From contig NZ_PPTT01000007.1 in assembly GCF_003339815.1 (NCBI RefSeq), forward strand, positions 1-64,000: a DNA stretch of 64,000 bases, read 5' to 3'. Position numbers and translations under genes: made by a program. The notes under the pieces were generated by a model. The model was not told the DNA's origin. It ran no database searches and saw nothing but the letters and a program-made list of their open reading frames with translations. Position 1 is the first letter of the stretch, and each line of letters begins with the position of its first letter. Shown here piece by piece: positions 42,880 to 50,865 of the stretch. Source of the DNA: Eggerthella sinensis. GTDB lineage: Bacteria > Actinomycetota > Coriobacteriia > Coriobacteriales > Eggerthellaceae.

Positions 42880-43566
42880 ATGATTCGTCTGAAACGCGTA
42901 GGCAAGACCTACGAGATGGGCGGCGAGACTATCCGCGCCCTCGACCGGGTCAACTTCGAAATTCGCAAGGGCGACTTCATCGCCATCGTGGGTCCGTCGG
43001 GGTCGGGCAAATCCACGCTCATGAACATCCTCGGGCTGCTCGACGTGCCCGACGTGGGAACGTACCAGCTCGACGGCATCGACGTGGGGTCGCTGTCCGA
43101 CAACCGCCTGGCCGCCATCCGCAACGAGAAAATCGGCTTCATTTTCCAGAGCTTCAACCTGTTGGGCAAGCTCACCGCGCTCGAGAACGTGAAGCTGCCG
43201 CTCAGCTACACGGGCGTGCGCGCGAAGGAAGCCGACGCCCGGGCGCGCATGCAGCTTGCCCAGGTGGGCCTTGCGGGCCGCGAGCACCACCTGCCCAGCC
43301 AGCTGTCGGGCGGGCAGCAGCAGCGCGTGGCCATCGCCCGCGCGCTCGTGTGCAAGCCCGAGATCATCCTGGCCGACGAGCCCACCGGAGCCCTCGATTC
43401 GCGCACGGGCGTGGAAATCATGGACGTCTTCAAGCGCCTGCACGCCGAAGGTCAAACCATCGTGCTCATCACGCACAATCCGGAACTCGCCGAAGAGGCC
43501 GACCGCGTCGTGCGCATCGCCGACGGCCTCATTCAGGAAATGGAAAGGGGGCGTCATGCGGTATAG
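42880..43566 (+). CDS. MacB-type ABC transporter ATPase
   Basis: A 228-residue ABC ATPase. Walker A is GPSGSGKST (38-46), the Q-loop is [18 protein letters not shown], the signature is [15 protein letters not shown] and Walker B is [12 protein letters not shown], followed by the H-loop in [14 protein letters not shown]. This is the LolD/MacB subfamily, which pairs with FtsX-like permeases. ATG at 42880 after GGGAGA; the end overlaps the permease start by 11 bases. Confidence 0.93.
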   Translation: MIRLKRVGKTYEMGGETIRALDRVNFEIRKGDFIAIVGPSGSGKSTLMNILGLLDVPDVGTYQLDGIDVGSLSDNRLAAIRNEKIGFIFQSFNLLGKLTALENVKLPLSYTGVRAKEADARARMQLAQVGLAGREHHLPSQLSGGQQQRVAIARALVCKPEIILADEPTGALDSRTGVEIMDVFKRLHAEGQTIVLITHNPELAEEADRVVRIADGLIQEMERGRHAV

Positions 43567-44716
43567 CCATCTCGCCCGCACGGCCGTGCGGGCCGTGTTC
43601 CAAAACGGCCTGCGGACGGCGCTCACCATGCTGGGGCTCATCATCGGCATCTCGTCGGTGATCATCCTCGTGGGCATCGGCGACGGTTCGAACCAGCAGG
43701 TGCAGAACAAGATGAAGGAGCTGGGCGGCGACGCGCTGTCCACCTACGTGTACCAGGGCGACCTCGGCTACGACGACCTGGCGCGCATCGGCGAGCTGGA
43801 GTCCCTCGACGGCGCCGCGCCCTCCAAAACGCTGGCCAAGAAGCTTTCGGTGGGCTCCACCGTGTCGAACAAGGCGTTCGTCGAGGCAACCGACGAGCAC
43901 TACCTTCGCGTGCGCAACCTCAAGCTGCTCAGCGGCCGCAACCTCAACGCCGTCGACCGCGAGAACCGCAGCAAGGTGATCGTCGTCGGCTCCGACGTGG
44001 CGGCCGAGCTGTTCGGCACCGCCGACCCGGTGGGCCAGAAGGTCAAGCTCGACGGCGACGAGTTCACCGTGGTAGGCGTGCTGGAAGACCAGGGCCAGTC
44101 GATGGGCCTCACCACAGGCAACGTGGCCCTCATCCCCTTCTCCACCGCGGTGGGCATGGGGGAGGGTGCCACCATCGACTCGTTCTACGCGAAGGCGCGC
44201 GGCCAGGAGCGCATCGACGAGGCGAAGGCGGCCATCGGGTCGTTTCTCGTGGGCGAGGCGAATATCGCCCCCGGCATGTTCGACGTCGTCTCGCAGGACG
44301 AGATGCTGCGCGCCGGCGACGACATCGACGACACGATGACGCTGCTGTTGGCGGGTATCGCGGGCATCTCGCTCGTGGTGGCGGGCATCGGCGTGATGAA
44401 CGTCATGCTCGTGTCGGTGACGGAGCGCACGCGCGAGATCGGCATCAAGAAGGCGCTCGGCGCCCGACGTTCGGACATCCTCGTGCAGTTCTTGCTGGAA
44501 GCGCTCATCATGAGCGTCATCGGCGGCGCGCTGGGCATCGGCGCGGGCATCGCGTTCGGCCTGCTGGCGAACACGGTGGGCATGACGTTCGTCGTGTCGT
44601 GGAACGTGGTGTGGGTGGCCGTGGCGGCCAGCACGGCCATTGGCCTGGCGTTCGGCATCTTCCCGGCCTACCGCGCGTCGCGCAAGAACCCCATCGAGGC
44701 GCTGCGCACGGAGTAG
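43556..44716 (+). CDS. MacB/FtsX-type ABC permease
   Basis: A 386-residue permease with the four-helix MacB layout: N-terminal helix (TALTMLGLIIGISSVIILVGIG), a large extracytoplasmic domain (about 55-260) and three C-terminal helices beginning with LLLAGIAGISLVVAGIGVMNVMLVSVTERTREIGI, whose coupling segment KKALGARRSDIL is typical. Its last residues YRASRKNPIEALRTE are also family-typical. ATG at 43556 overlaps the ATPase gene. With the adaptor it forms a complete export system likely controlled by the divergent two-component pair. Confidence 0.92.
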   Translation: MRYSHLARTAVRAVFQNGLRTALTMLGLIIGISSVIILVGIGDGSNQQVQNKMKELGGDALSTYVYQGDLGYDDLARIGELESLDGAAPSKTLAKKLSVGSTVSNKAFVEATDEHYLRVRNLKLLSGRNLNAVDRENRSKVIVVGSDVAAELFGTADPVGQKVKLDGDEFTVVGVLEDQGQSMGLTTGNVALIPFSTAVGMGEGATIDSFYAKARGQERIDEAKAAIGSFLVGEANIAPGMFDVVSQDEMLRAGDDIDDTMTLLLAGIAGISLVVAGIGVMNVMLVSVTERTREIGIKKALGARRSDILVQFLLEALIMSVIGGALGIGAGIAFGLLANTVGMTFVVSWNVVWVAVAASTAIGLAFGIFPAYRASRKNPIEALRTE

Positions 44717-44721
44717 GGCAG

Positions 44722-44754
44722 GGCATGCGGGGCGCGCCGTGCGTCCCGCATGCC
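44722..44754 (+). terminator. Hairpin after the MacB-like permease
   Basis: GGCATGCGGG (44722-44731) pairs perfectly with CCCGCATGCC (44745-44754) around a 13-nt loop. No U-tract directly follows. Confidence 0.5.
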
Positions 44755-44816
44755 GATGCAGCGACGGTGAAAATGCGAAATTGTCGAGCATATTTCTTTT
44801 GCTTTTCAATTCGTTG

Positions 44817-44825
44817 TGCTATCAT
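44817..44825 (+). promoter_or_regulatory. Extended -10 promoter of tRNA-Pro
   Basis: TGCTATCAT lies 27 bp before the mature tRNA start; AT-rich DNA with TTGCTT lies just upstream. Confidence 0.5.
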
Positions 44826-44851
44826 ATCCGTCGCTGCTTGAAGCAGTACTT

Positions 44852-44928
44852 CGGGTTGTGGCTCAGCTTGGTAGAGCGCTGCGTTCGGGACGCAGAGGCC
44901 GCAGGTTCAAATCCTGTCAACCCGACCA
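44852..44928 (+). tRNA. tRNA-Pro (anticodon CGG)
   Basis: Complete cloverleaf: acceptor CGGGTTG pairs with CAACCCG; anticodon stem CTGCG / CGCAG holds the loop TTCGGGA, giving anticodon CGG (proline, codon CCG). The T loop is GGTTCAAATCC and the 3' end carries an encoded CCA (44926-44928). It marks the left edge of the low-GC accessory region, a usual integration target. Confidence 0.95.
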
Positions 44929-44938
44929 CGAAATCAAA

Positions 44939-44971
44939 GGTCAGCCGTTTGCGGCTGGCCTTTTCTGTTTT
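44939..44971 (+). terminator. Terminator of tRNA-Pro
   Basis: GGTCAGCCG (44939-44947), loop TTTG, CGGCTGGCC (44952-44960), then TTTTCTGTTTT. Just after it GGGTTCAAT occurs three times within 44978-45017. Confidence 0.85.
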
Positions 44972-45001
44972 CCGCCAGGGTTCAATCAGAAAAAAAGGGT
45001 T

Positions 45002-45436
45002 CAATCAGGGTTCAATTGGCTCCGGTTAACCGCTGCGGCCAAGGCGAGAGGTGCGAGCACCTCGCGCTGCCCGCAGGCGATTCTCAGGCATAGGGCAAGA
45101 AGGCACAGCAGCTCGACGGCGCTGTCGGGGATGATCTGGCAGCTTTGATCCGCAATCTCGATCACGGAGCGCACGCGGCGGCGATCATGCCGAGGAGCGC
45201 GATCTACGGTGCTCCGGCACCTGCCGGCGAGAGGAGGCCGTCGAATGCTAGTCCTGCGACCGCAAGCTCAGTGGTCAGGCGGTTGAGCCGGTACGACGGG
45301 ATCAAATCTCGCCGATTGTTGGGAGGTCGTCGTAGCAGGGTAGGTTCGGCACTCCCAGTTTCTCAGCTAAGGCTGCGTCCTCCTTGCTCGTGGTCCGGTC
45401 TTCTATAAATCGGGATAGAGCATTGGTCCGTGCCAC
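45002..45436 (-). pseudogene. Frameshifted remnant gene, family unknown
   Basis: Read on the minus strand from a GTG at 45436, coding-like segments appear in successive frames: SRFIEDRTTSKEDAALAEKL..GVPNLPCYDDLPTIGE, then LIPSYRLNRLTTELAVAGLAFDGLLSP, then IEIADQSCQIIPDSAVELLC and a final part ending near 45002. At least two frameshifts and a stop break it. I do not recognise the family. It is the first thing inside the accessory region after tRNA-Pro, so it may be the remnant of a mobile-element gene. Confidence 0.4.
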
Positions 45437-46233
45437 GCTCGCCTCTCTCGATCCGACGCGGTCAGCGAGGCCTTTGGCGAACTACGCCTTGATCTGCATA
45501 GGTTTGGTGCTGGGGGTTTCAACCGCGATCAAACGATCGGCACTGTTTCAGGGATGGCGACAGGCTTATCGTAAAATCTTGATATAATGCGCTCCCTTCA
45601 GATCGACAGACAGGTCGTTGAAAAAGCGTGTCGGACACTACGCCAATAGGCGAAGTGTTATCGAGGAAATGATCTCAAGAAAACTTTATACGATTACTTA
45701 TATTTTTTGCGGATATAAATATAAATAAATTTGCAAATGCAATATCACTACTTAATAGTTGAAAAATAATACAAAGGCTTTTGCAACTCGCTCTGTGTGA
45801 TTTCTAAGATCGCATATTGAGGCATCAGTGAATCATTCAGGGATATGACCCCGGTTTTTAGTGTCTAAAGCGGTCCTCTCGACTAGCTTTCGGTCTCCAT
45901 CATTCTGGGAGTAAAATGCAATGATTAACGATCGGGTAAACAATTCTTGGTCGGTAGACTTCCATACGGTCGTCGTGCAGCGGCTTGTCCCCCGCGTACT
46001 GTGAATGAGAATCATGACAGTTGAGAGCACTTTGTGTTAGATGAACGAAAGTAGATCGCAGATCCTTCGATTCGTTCTTTGCATAAATATCTTCCATACT
46101 TCGTGAGACTCTTCTAAAAATATGACCAATTCAATAATTAACTATGTCCGTTTCTATTTAAATGGCATAGGATTCAAATAGTGCACTTCTATGGCATGAG
46201 AATCACGTTTCGCTGAAAGGGGGTGTTGAGTAT
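45437..46233. other. AT-rich stretch without a clear gene
   Basis: Nearly 800 bp of low-GC DNA. An extended -10 box TGATATAAT is at 45580-45588 (plus strand), and ACACTACGCC (45635-45644) can pair with GGCGAAGTGT (45649-45658) with one mismatch. On the minus strand 45833-46097 shows two overlapping open segments (MEDIYAKNESKDL..., and ...SLIIAFYSQNDGDRKLVERT) that could be one decayed gene split by a frameshift; no family is recognised. The rest shows nothing. Confidence 0.4.
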
Positions 46234-46326
46234 ATGTTGTTCTATTCTGAGGATGCGGGGGTTATGAGCATGTGTTTCAAAATCGGTCCCAGCGCTGGCG
46301 GATGGTGCGTAACGCTTGGTGCGTAG
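46234..46326 (+). CDS. Possible 30-residue peptide with two cysteines
   Basis: A 30-codon ORF following AAAGGGGG (11 bases before the ATG). The C-terminal half reads CFKIGPSAGGWCVTLGA, with Cys14 and Cys25 and several glycines, which is reminiscent of secreted or processed peptide precursors, though no family is recognised. A perfect 14-bp hairpin follows within 40 bases. It lies upstream of a DUF2975/XRE pair in the accessory region. It may simply be a chance ORF. Confidence 0.35.
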   Translation: MLFYSEDAGVMSMCFKIGPSAGGWCVTLGA

Positions 46327-46364
46327 ATTCGATTACTTACGAACGGAAAGATTTTTTCTATTCC

Positions 46365-46397
46365 AGTATTGGCTTTCATGGCGTGAAAGCCAATACT
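46365..46397. repeat. Perfect 14-bp hairpin
   Basis: AGTATTGGCTTTCA (46365-46378), five-base loop, TGAAAGCCAATACT (46384-46397). No U-tract on either strand directly after it, so either a weak terminator for the upstream peptide ORF or a protein/RNA target. Confidence 0.7.
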
Positions 46398-46461
46398 CGC
46401 TTTCATCGCCATATCTCTCACAATCCTGTAGAATTGAACAATTAATTGGGAATTTGACTGA

Positions 46462-47031
46462 TTGGTGGCGATATTCCGAGTGGATGAGAATCATGAAACT
46501 GTCATAATCGAGCGTTCTCTTTCCCGCGTCGAGAAAGCAAGTTCTGTTGTTGCTGCCACTTGCCGGGTTTTGCTTGTTCTTGTGGCTTTTGTTCTTGTGT
46601 CGATGGTTGCGCTATTTCTTTTACAAATAGCTTTAGGCCACCCTTTCCAGTATTCGATCAGCGTGAAGATGCTTATATATGGGATACCGACCTGCTTGCT
46701 GGCCATATCCTTCTTGAAGGTGGTTGCAGACATTTTCAAAGAGATCGTTGGAGGATTGGCACCCTTCAATGAGAGGCAGGCAAGAAGGGTAAGATTGCTC
46801 GCTTACCTTTTGTTCGTGAAGGTTGTGCTCGAGGCGGTTCTCTCTGTAGGAACTTCAATGATTGCTCAAGTTGGCACGTATAATATTACGTATATTGATT
46901 CGGGCGGAGTGAACGGTCTATCTCTAAGCGTCGACTTAGGTGCGCTTTTCATGGGGGTATTGATGCTTTGTCTCTCCCTTGTTTTCGAATATGGGTCTCT
47001 GCTCCAGAAAATGACAGATGAAACGGTTTGA
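46462..47031 (+). CDS. DUF2975-type membrane protein
   Basis: A protein of up to 189 residues with four hydrophobic helices: CRVLLVLVAFVLVSMVALFLL, LIYGIPTCLLAISFLKVVADI, LLAYLLFVKVVLEAVLSVG and GALFMGVLMLCLSLVFEYG. The segment GGLAPFNERQARRVRLLAYL between helices 2 and 3 and the closing FEYGSLLQKMTDETV are typical of DUF2975 proteins (B. subtilis YoaS type), which are encoded beside a small XRE regulator exactly as here. The start is uncertain: TTG 46462, or GTG 46480. The XRE gene follows after eight bases. Confidence 0.7.
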   Translation: MVAIFRVDENHETVIIERSLSRVEKASSVVAATCRVLLVLVAFVLVSMVALFLLQIALGHPFQYSISVKMLIYGIPTCLLAISFLKVVADIFKEIVGGLAPFNERQARRVRLLAYLLFVKVVLEAVLSVGTSMIAQVGTYNITYIDSGGVNGLSLSVDLGALFMGVLMLCLSLVFEYGSLLQKMTDETV

Positions 47032-47039
47032 GGTGCCTC

Positions 47040-47297
47040 ATGCCGATAGTTCTGAATCTTACGCAGGTGATGAAAGAGCGCGGTAGGTCCGTAAACGACG
47101 TTGCGGAAAAAATCGGAATAGCGGTTTCGAATTTATCAAAGATCAGGACGGGCAAGGTCAAGGCAATTCGCTTTTCGACTCTTGCGGCGCTTTGCAAGGA
47201 GCTCAATTGCAAGCCTGGGGATATCATCGATTATATCGATGATGATGAGATGGACGGCATCGAACTGATTGACGATGATTTCAACTACTCAGAATGA
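47040..47297 (+). CDS. XRE-family (YozG-like) helix-turn-helix regulator
   Basis: An 85-residue DNA-binding protein. The helix-turn-helix is VNDVAEKIGIAVSNLSKIRTGK (split here: recognition helix VSNLSKI), followed by ALCKELNCKPGDIIDYI, the standard ending of the small YozG/Cro type regulators; a short acidic tail completes it. Start ATG 47040 with GAGGTG before it. It is coupled with the upstream DUF2975 protein; such pairs probably control their own transcript. Confidence 0.85.
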   Translation: MPIVLNLTQVMKERGRSVNDVAEKIGIAVSNLSKIRTGKVKAIRFSTLAALCKELNCKPGDIIDYIDDDEMDGIELIDDDFNYSE

Positions 47298-47437
47298 TTT
47301 CCGTCGAGGATTCTTGGAGGCGATTTGTGTTTCGCAACTTTTCTAAGGGATTTACCGTTTCTCATTTACGGTTTTCGCAAACAAAAACTTTCGGGTTTCG
47401 CAAAATGACATGTCCTCCCGGTATCCTTTGAAAACAT

Positions 47438-47668
47438 CTATTGGCTGAGGGCGTCACCTCCGTCTGAGGCAAAGGCCATCGACAACGAACTGATAGCAGA
47501 ATAGCTAGAAGATGCAGCCTCATCGGATCCGAGGTTCTCCAGCTCCCGATGGGATTTGTCCTTGCTGTTATACATCGGCGAGTCGCGCATGCGCCTGTCA
47601 GGCCCCTCGAGCTTCATCATATGCCCGCGATGGATGATTCGGTCGATCGCCGCCCGTGCGAGCTTAGC
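47438..47668 (-). pseudogene. istB C-terminal fragment
   Basis: The frame beginning AKLARAAIDRIIHRGHMM and ending in MRDSPMYNSKDK resembles the C-terminal end of the IstB AAA+ helper of IS21 elements (AIxDRxxHRxH... motif). The Walker-containing part is missing. It is joined to the istA fragment at about 47665. Confidence 0.55.
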
Positions 47669-48485
47669 TGGTGATATCGTCGAAGTCGGGCGCGGGGACG
47701 AGAAGGTTGTTGCGGAAGGCAGCCACCCTGTTCTCAACGCAGCCCTTTTCGTTGCCCGAGTACGGGTTGCAGAAATCGGCGTCGAACCCGTAATGGACGC
47801 AGAAGCGGCCGAACAGGTCCGTCAGGTGGGTCTCGTCGCAGATCCTGCGCCCCACGCCGGTCGCGTTGTCGAAAATGCAACGCTTCGGGATGCCCTTCAT
47901 ATACTCGAACACGTCCTTGAGGCCCTGGCAGACGCATTCGGCGGTCTCCCCATGGAAAAGCTGAGTGAAACCCACGTTGCTGAACGGGAAGACCGCGACG
48001 AGGTAGTGCATGCGGACGAGCTTGCCTTTGATGAGGCAGTCGGCCTCTCCGAAGTCGATCTGGGCTTCGCCCGGGTACCAGACCAAGTGCAGGTACTGGC
48101 CGCTCGGTTTAGGGGCCTCCTCTGCTCTGATGGCGTTTACGAAGTTGCGCACCGTCGTGTAGCCAACGTCGGCATCGCACTCCTCGTTAAACCTATCGCG
48201 GATGCGCGTGATGGTGTGTCGTTGCTTGCGGTAAACCCTCCTGTCTTCCTCCATCCATTGCCGGATCAAAGGCTCGTATTTATCGAGCTTCGATGACCGC
48301 TTCTCCTTCACCCTCATGACGGGTGAGAAGTCCTCCATCCTCGCGTACTTCCGCACAGTCGGTTCTGACATGCCAATCTCTCTTGCAATGGCGGCAATGC
48401 TCTTGCCCTTTCGGAATAAGCTTTTGATCTAGATGATTCTTTCTATGTCAATCACTTCCCGACGGCCCCTTTCAGAGTTGATCAT
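47664..48485 (-). pseudogene. istA transposase fragment (IS21 family) with internal stop
   Basis: From ATG 48485 the frame gives 18 codons, then TAG at 48431-48429, then continues as the HTH part (IAAIAREIGMSEPTVRKYA) and the DDE integrase domain up to about residue 250, including GEAQIDFGEADCLIKGK (catalytic Asp) and HYGFDADFCNPYSGNEKGCVENRV (second Asp and Glu region, quoted in part). It stops at 47664 where the istB fragment begins, so roughly the last third is lost. Confidence 0.75.
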
Positions 48486-48786
48486 TGGGCAACTTGAAAA
48501 AGGGTACGTCCTACGTGTGTGCTTGGCATGACACTTACAAAACCCGAAAGTTTCACGCTGAAATTTCTAGTGCGAATAGGAAAAAGGTGTTTTGCGCAAA
48601 GAAGTAAAAATTAGATTAACGTAAACAGGCGATTTACAGTAGAAATCCGGCATCGTTGCTCCGTAGGCATAATAATTAGTCAAAATTTAGCGATAAACGT
48701 CAAATTTGCCCTTAATGATGATATTATTGATCCATCGTTCTACGTCGACATGAACGCAATATCAGAATTCTCTTAAAGGAGGATGT

Positions 48787-49242
48787 ATGAAGATTGCACA
48801 CATCGGTATGAAAAAGTTCTTGGCCATGGGGGTAGTGGCTGCAATGTGCTCGCTCGCCGTCGCCGTGCCTGCATTTGCCGACGAAGGCATTTCCACTTAC
48901 AACACGGCCGACACGCCCTTCTACTTTAATCTCAACTCGAGCACGACATCTGCGACTGAATATCGTGCGAAGGACGATTCCTCTTCCACGTATGTGCATG
49001 CGCAGAGCCTCGGTAGCCCTTGTCAGCTCTTCGTGGACGGACCTGGTGGGGTCAATTGCACCACGAATGGTCGTGCTTACCTGAACTACAGGGGTGAGTT
49101 CCAGATCTATCAGACGGTGTACGAGAGCGGCTACCGCTCTGCGCGCCTCTCCGGATGGCGCTCGGGAAGCGGCACCATTGCTTCCGGTGTCTGGAGCCCT
49201 GACAGCTGGGGTTCCTACCCGATTATCAACGCAGGCTACTAG
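48787..49242 (+). CDS. Small secreted protein (DUF2712-like) heading an ABC exporter operon
   Basis: A 151-residue protein with a signal peptide (FLAMGVVAAMCSLAVAVPAFA, cleavage after AFA, about residue 31). The mature part of about 120 residues is Ser/Tyr/Gly-rich with two cysteines (SPCQLF and VNCTTN), YRAKDDSSSTYVHAQSLG early and a C-terminal ASGVWSPDSWGSYPIINAGY. It resembles DUF2712 proteins, small secreted proteins often found with ABC transporters, but this is from memory. A near-perfect AAAGGAGG precedes the ATG. It heads a tightly packed operon with a membrane-anchored protein and an ABC-2 transporter, so it may be a bacteriocin-like effector or the transporter's cargo or ligand. That role is inference. 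Confidence 0.7.
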   Translation: MKIAHIGMKKFLAMGVVAAMCSLAVAVPAFADEGISTYNTADTPFYFNLNSSTTSATEYRAKDDSSSTYVHAQSLGSPCQLFVDGPGGVNCTTNGRAYLNYRGEFQIYQTVYESGYRSARLSGWRSGSGTIASGVWSPDSWGSYPIINAGY

Positions 49243-49310
49243 GATTTGACTGGGGAACGGTGCAAGGGTTACTCTCCTGCACCGTTCCTTGCTATTGGAG
49301 GAGCGGATAC

Positions 49311-49985
49311 TTGAAAAAGAGAAACATAGTCATACTATCCATTGTGGCTGCCCTTCTCGTCATGGGATGTGTTGGCGGCTACTTCGCTTACACGATCGAT
49401 CAAGCGGCGAAAAAGGCTGCAGAGGACAAGGCGTATAGGCAGGAAAACGTTGTTATGCGCCAAACAGGCGAGGTTTTTGATCTGTCTTCCGAAGACGCCT
49501 CCGAGGGGGAGCAGTATGGCTTCGATACAGTGCTGGACTGGTCGGGGACGATGCGGATAATCTTGGAGGAGGCTGTCCTCTATGATTCGGTCGAAGAGGC
49601 GAGCCTTCCCGAAAACGCTCTGGAAGCGGTTGGGGACGTGACGCCTGGTTCAAAGTACCTCCAGTGCAAAATCAAGTTGAAGAATATCGATGCCGAGCCT
49701 CTTTCGACATCTGAGGACAATAGTTTCAACATCGGTCAATTCAAACTTTGTGCACCTGATTTACCCGACCGAGGGTTCAGCTACCCTTTCGAACCGGTTT
49801 ATTTCAACGGAACGAAGGAAGATGCTCTTCCGACGCAGATATACCACTACACGCTGGAAAAGGGCGAGGAAAAAACCTTCGAACTAGGGTATCTGCTAAC
49901 TGAAAAAGAAGCCGGAGAAACCTTAGTCTTCATGATAGGAATTAACAACAACGAAAAATTCCAAATCGTTGTCGCTGAAAGTTGA
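49311..49985 (+). CDS. Membrane-anchored extracytoplasmic protein (DUF4352/DUF5067-like)
   Basis: A 224-residue protein anchored by an N-terminal helix (IVILSIVAALLVMGCVGGYFAY); VMGC could also be a lipobox. The outer domain holds a beta-sandwich-like region with GSKYLQCKIKLKNIDAEPLS and KGEEKTFELGYLLTEKEAGE, the pattern of DUF4352/DUF5067-type domains that bind or shield surface partners. Start is TTG 49311 after GGAGGAG; an open frame continues upstream without signal. It follows the secreted-protein gene by 68 bases and precedes the permeases by 25. Confidence 0.6.
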   Translation: MKKRNIVILSIVAALLVMGCVGGYFAYTIDQAAKKAAEDKAYRQENVVMRQTGEVFDLSSEDASEGEQYGFDTVLDWSGTMRIILEEAVLYDSVEEASLPENALEAVGDVTPGSKYLQCKIKLKNIDAEPLSTSEDNSFNIGQFKLCAPDLPDRGFSYPFEPVYFNGTKEDALPTQIYHYTLEKGEEKTFELGYLLTEKEAGETLVFMIGINNNEKFQIVVAES

Positions 49986-50010
49986 TTAAATAGAGTTTTA
50001 AGGTGATGAG

Positions 50011-50865
50011 ATGCTCAACATTTACACGACAGAAATCAGAAAATCCCTGTCTAGCAAATGGTTCTTCATAGCGCTGGGGATCGGCTGCACCCTTGCTATT
50101 GTAAGTTTTGCAGCAAACGCTATCCAAGATTACGATTCCATGACTATAGGACTCAAATATATAGATCAAGCATATATGATGCTGTCCCCGCTGTCTTGTT
50201 TCAAATACTGGATAGTGACGGACTACTTGCAGCCAGCGACGGATTTTTTCTTTGTTCTACTACCTCTGCTCGCGACGCTTCCGAACGCGTGGTCGTTCTT
50301 GTCAGAGCGTAAGAACGGAGCTATCAAGAACTCAGTCACGAGAACATCGAGAAAGAGTTATTATGCCGCCAAATATCTTGCGACGTTCATTTCTGGCGGT
50401 GCGGTTGTTGTGGCTCCGATCATATTGAATTTGGTTCTTTGCGCTTGTTTGATGCCCGCCTATATGCCGGATATCTACGCGGTTATCTACGTGGGGATAT
50501 ATGCAGAGAGCTTGTGGTCGGAGATCTACTACAACGCTCCTGTTCTCTATTGTCTGATGTTTGTATGTATGAATTTCACGTTCGCGGGGCTTTGGGCCAG
50601 TTTTGTTATGTCGCTGTCCTTTTTCATCAGGAACCGCATCGCGTTGATGGTGGGTCCGTTCTTGTTCCTCGTCTTCCTCAAGTTCTTCGAGGAAAAGCTG
50701 ATCGGCGTCGTCACCGTCCATCCTGGATTGACGCCATTCACATACCTGCGCGGCACGGGAACTGCGTTTTTCTCAAACGGTTACGTGATACTCGCTGAAT
50801 TCGCATTGCTCATAGCGATCGTGGTAGTGGTCACCTTGGCAAATTACCGCAAGGATATCTTATGA
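50011..50865 (+). CDS. ABC-2 type permease (first)
   Basis: A 284-residue membrane protein with six hydrophobic segments. It starts MLNIYTTEIRKSLSSKWFF and has the ABC-2 exporter feature of a cytoplasmic helix before the third segment (LSERKNGAIKNSVTRTSRKS). Segments include VVVAPIILNLVLCACLM, LWASFVMSLSFFI and FALLIAIVVVVTLANY near the end. AAGGTGATGAG precedes the ATG. It ends in an ATGA overlap with the second permease gene. With the ATPase it forms a LanFEG/Bcr-like three-gene exporter of the type that removes peptides from the membrane. Confidence 0.8.
   Translation: MLNIYTTEIRKSLSSKWFFIALGIGCTLAIVSFAANAIQDYDSMTIGLKYIDQAYMMLSPLSCFKYWIVTDYLQPATDFFFVLLPLLATLPNAWSFLSERKNGAIKNSVTRTSRKSYYAAKYLATFISGGAVVVAPIILNLVLCACLMPAYMPDIYAVIYVGIYAESLWSEIYYNAPVLYCLMFVCMNFTFAGLWASFVMSLSFFIRNRIALMVGPFLFLVFLKFFEEKLIGVVTVHPGLTPFTYLRGTGTAFFSNGYVILAEFALLIAIVVVVTLANYRKDIL

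Larger units (their letters stand above)
47387..48551. mobile_element. Fossil IS21-family insertion sequence
   Basis: Bounded by inverted ends: ACTTTCGGGTTT (47387-47398) matches the reverse complement of 48540-48551 perfectly, and similarity continues inward (a TGACATG/GTCATG element) for about 25 bp. Inside, on the minus strand, lie the front part of istA (with a stop codon) directly joined to the end of istB; the middle of the element, including the rest of istA and most of istB, is deleted. It cannot move by itself. Confidence 0.7.

Noticed and set aside
46316-46507. A 63-codon ORF rich in Trp/Ser/Tyr
   Set aside because: It spans the perfect hairpin and runs into the DUF2975 gene in another frame; no ribosome site.
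47556-48296. Plus-strand open frame across the IS21 fossil
   Set aside because: It is the complement of the clear istA integrase domain and shows no family features.
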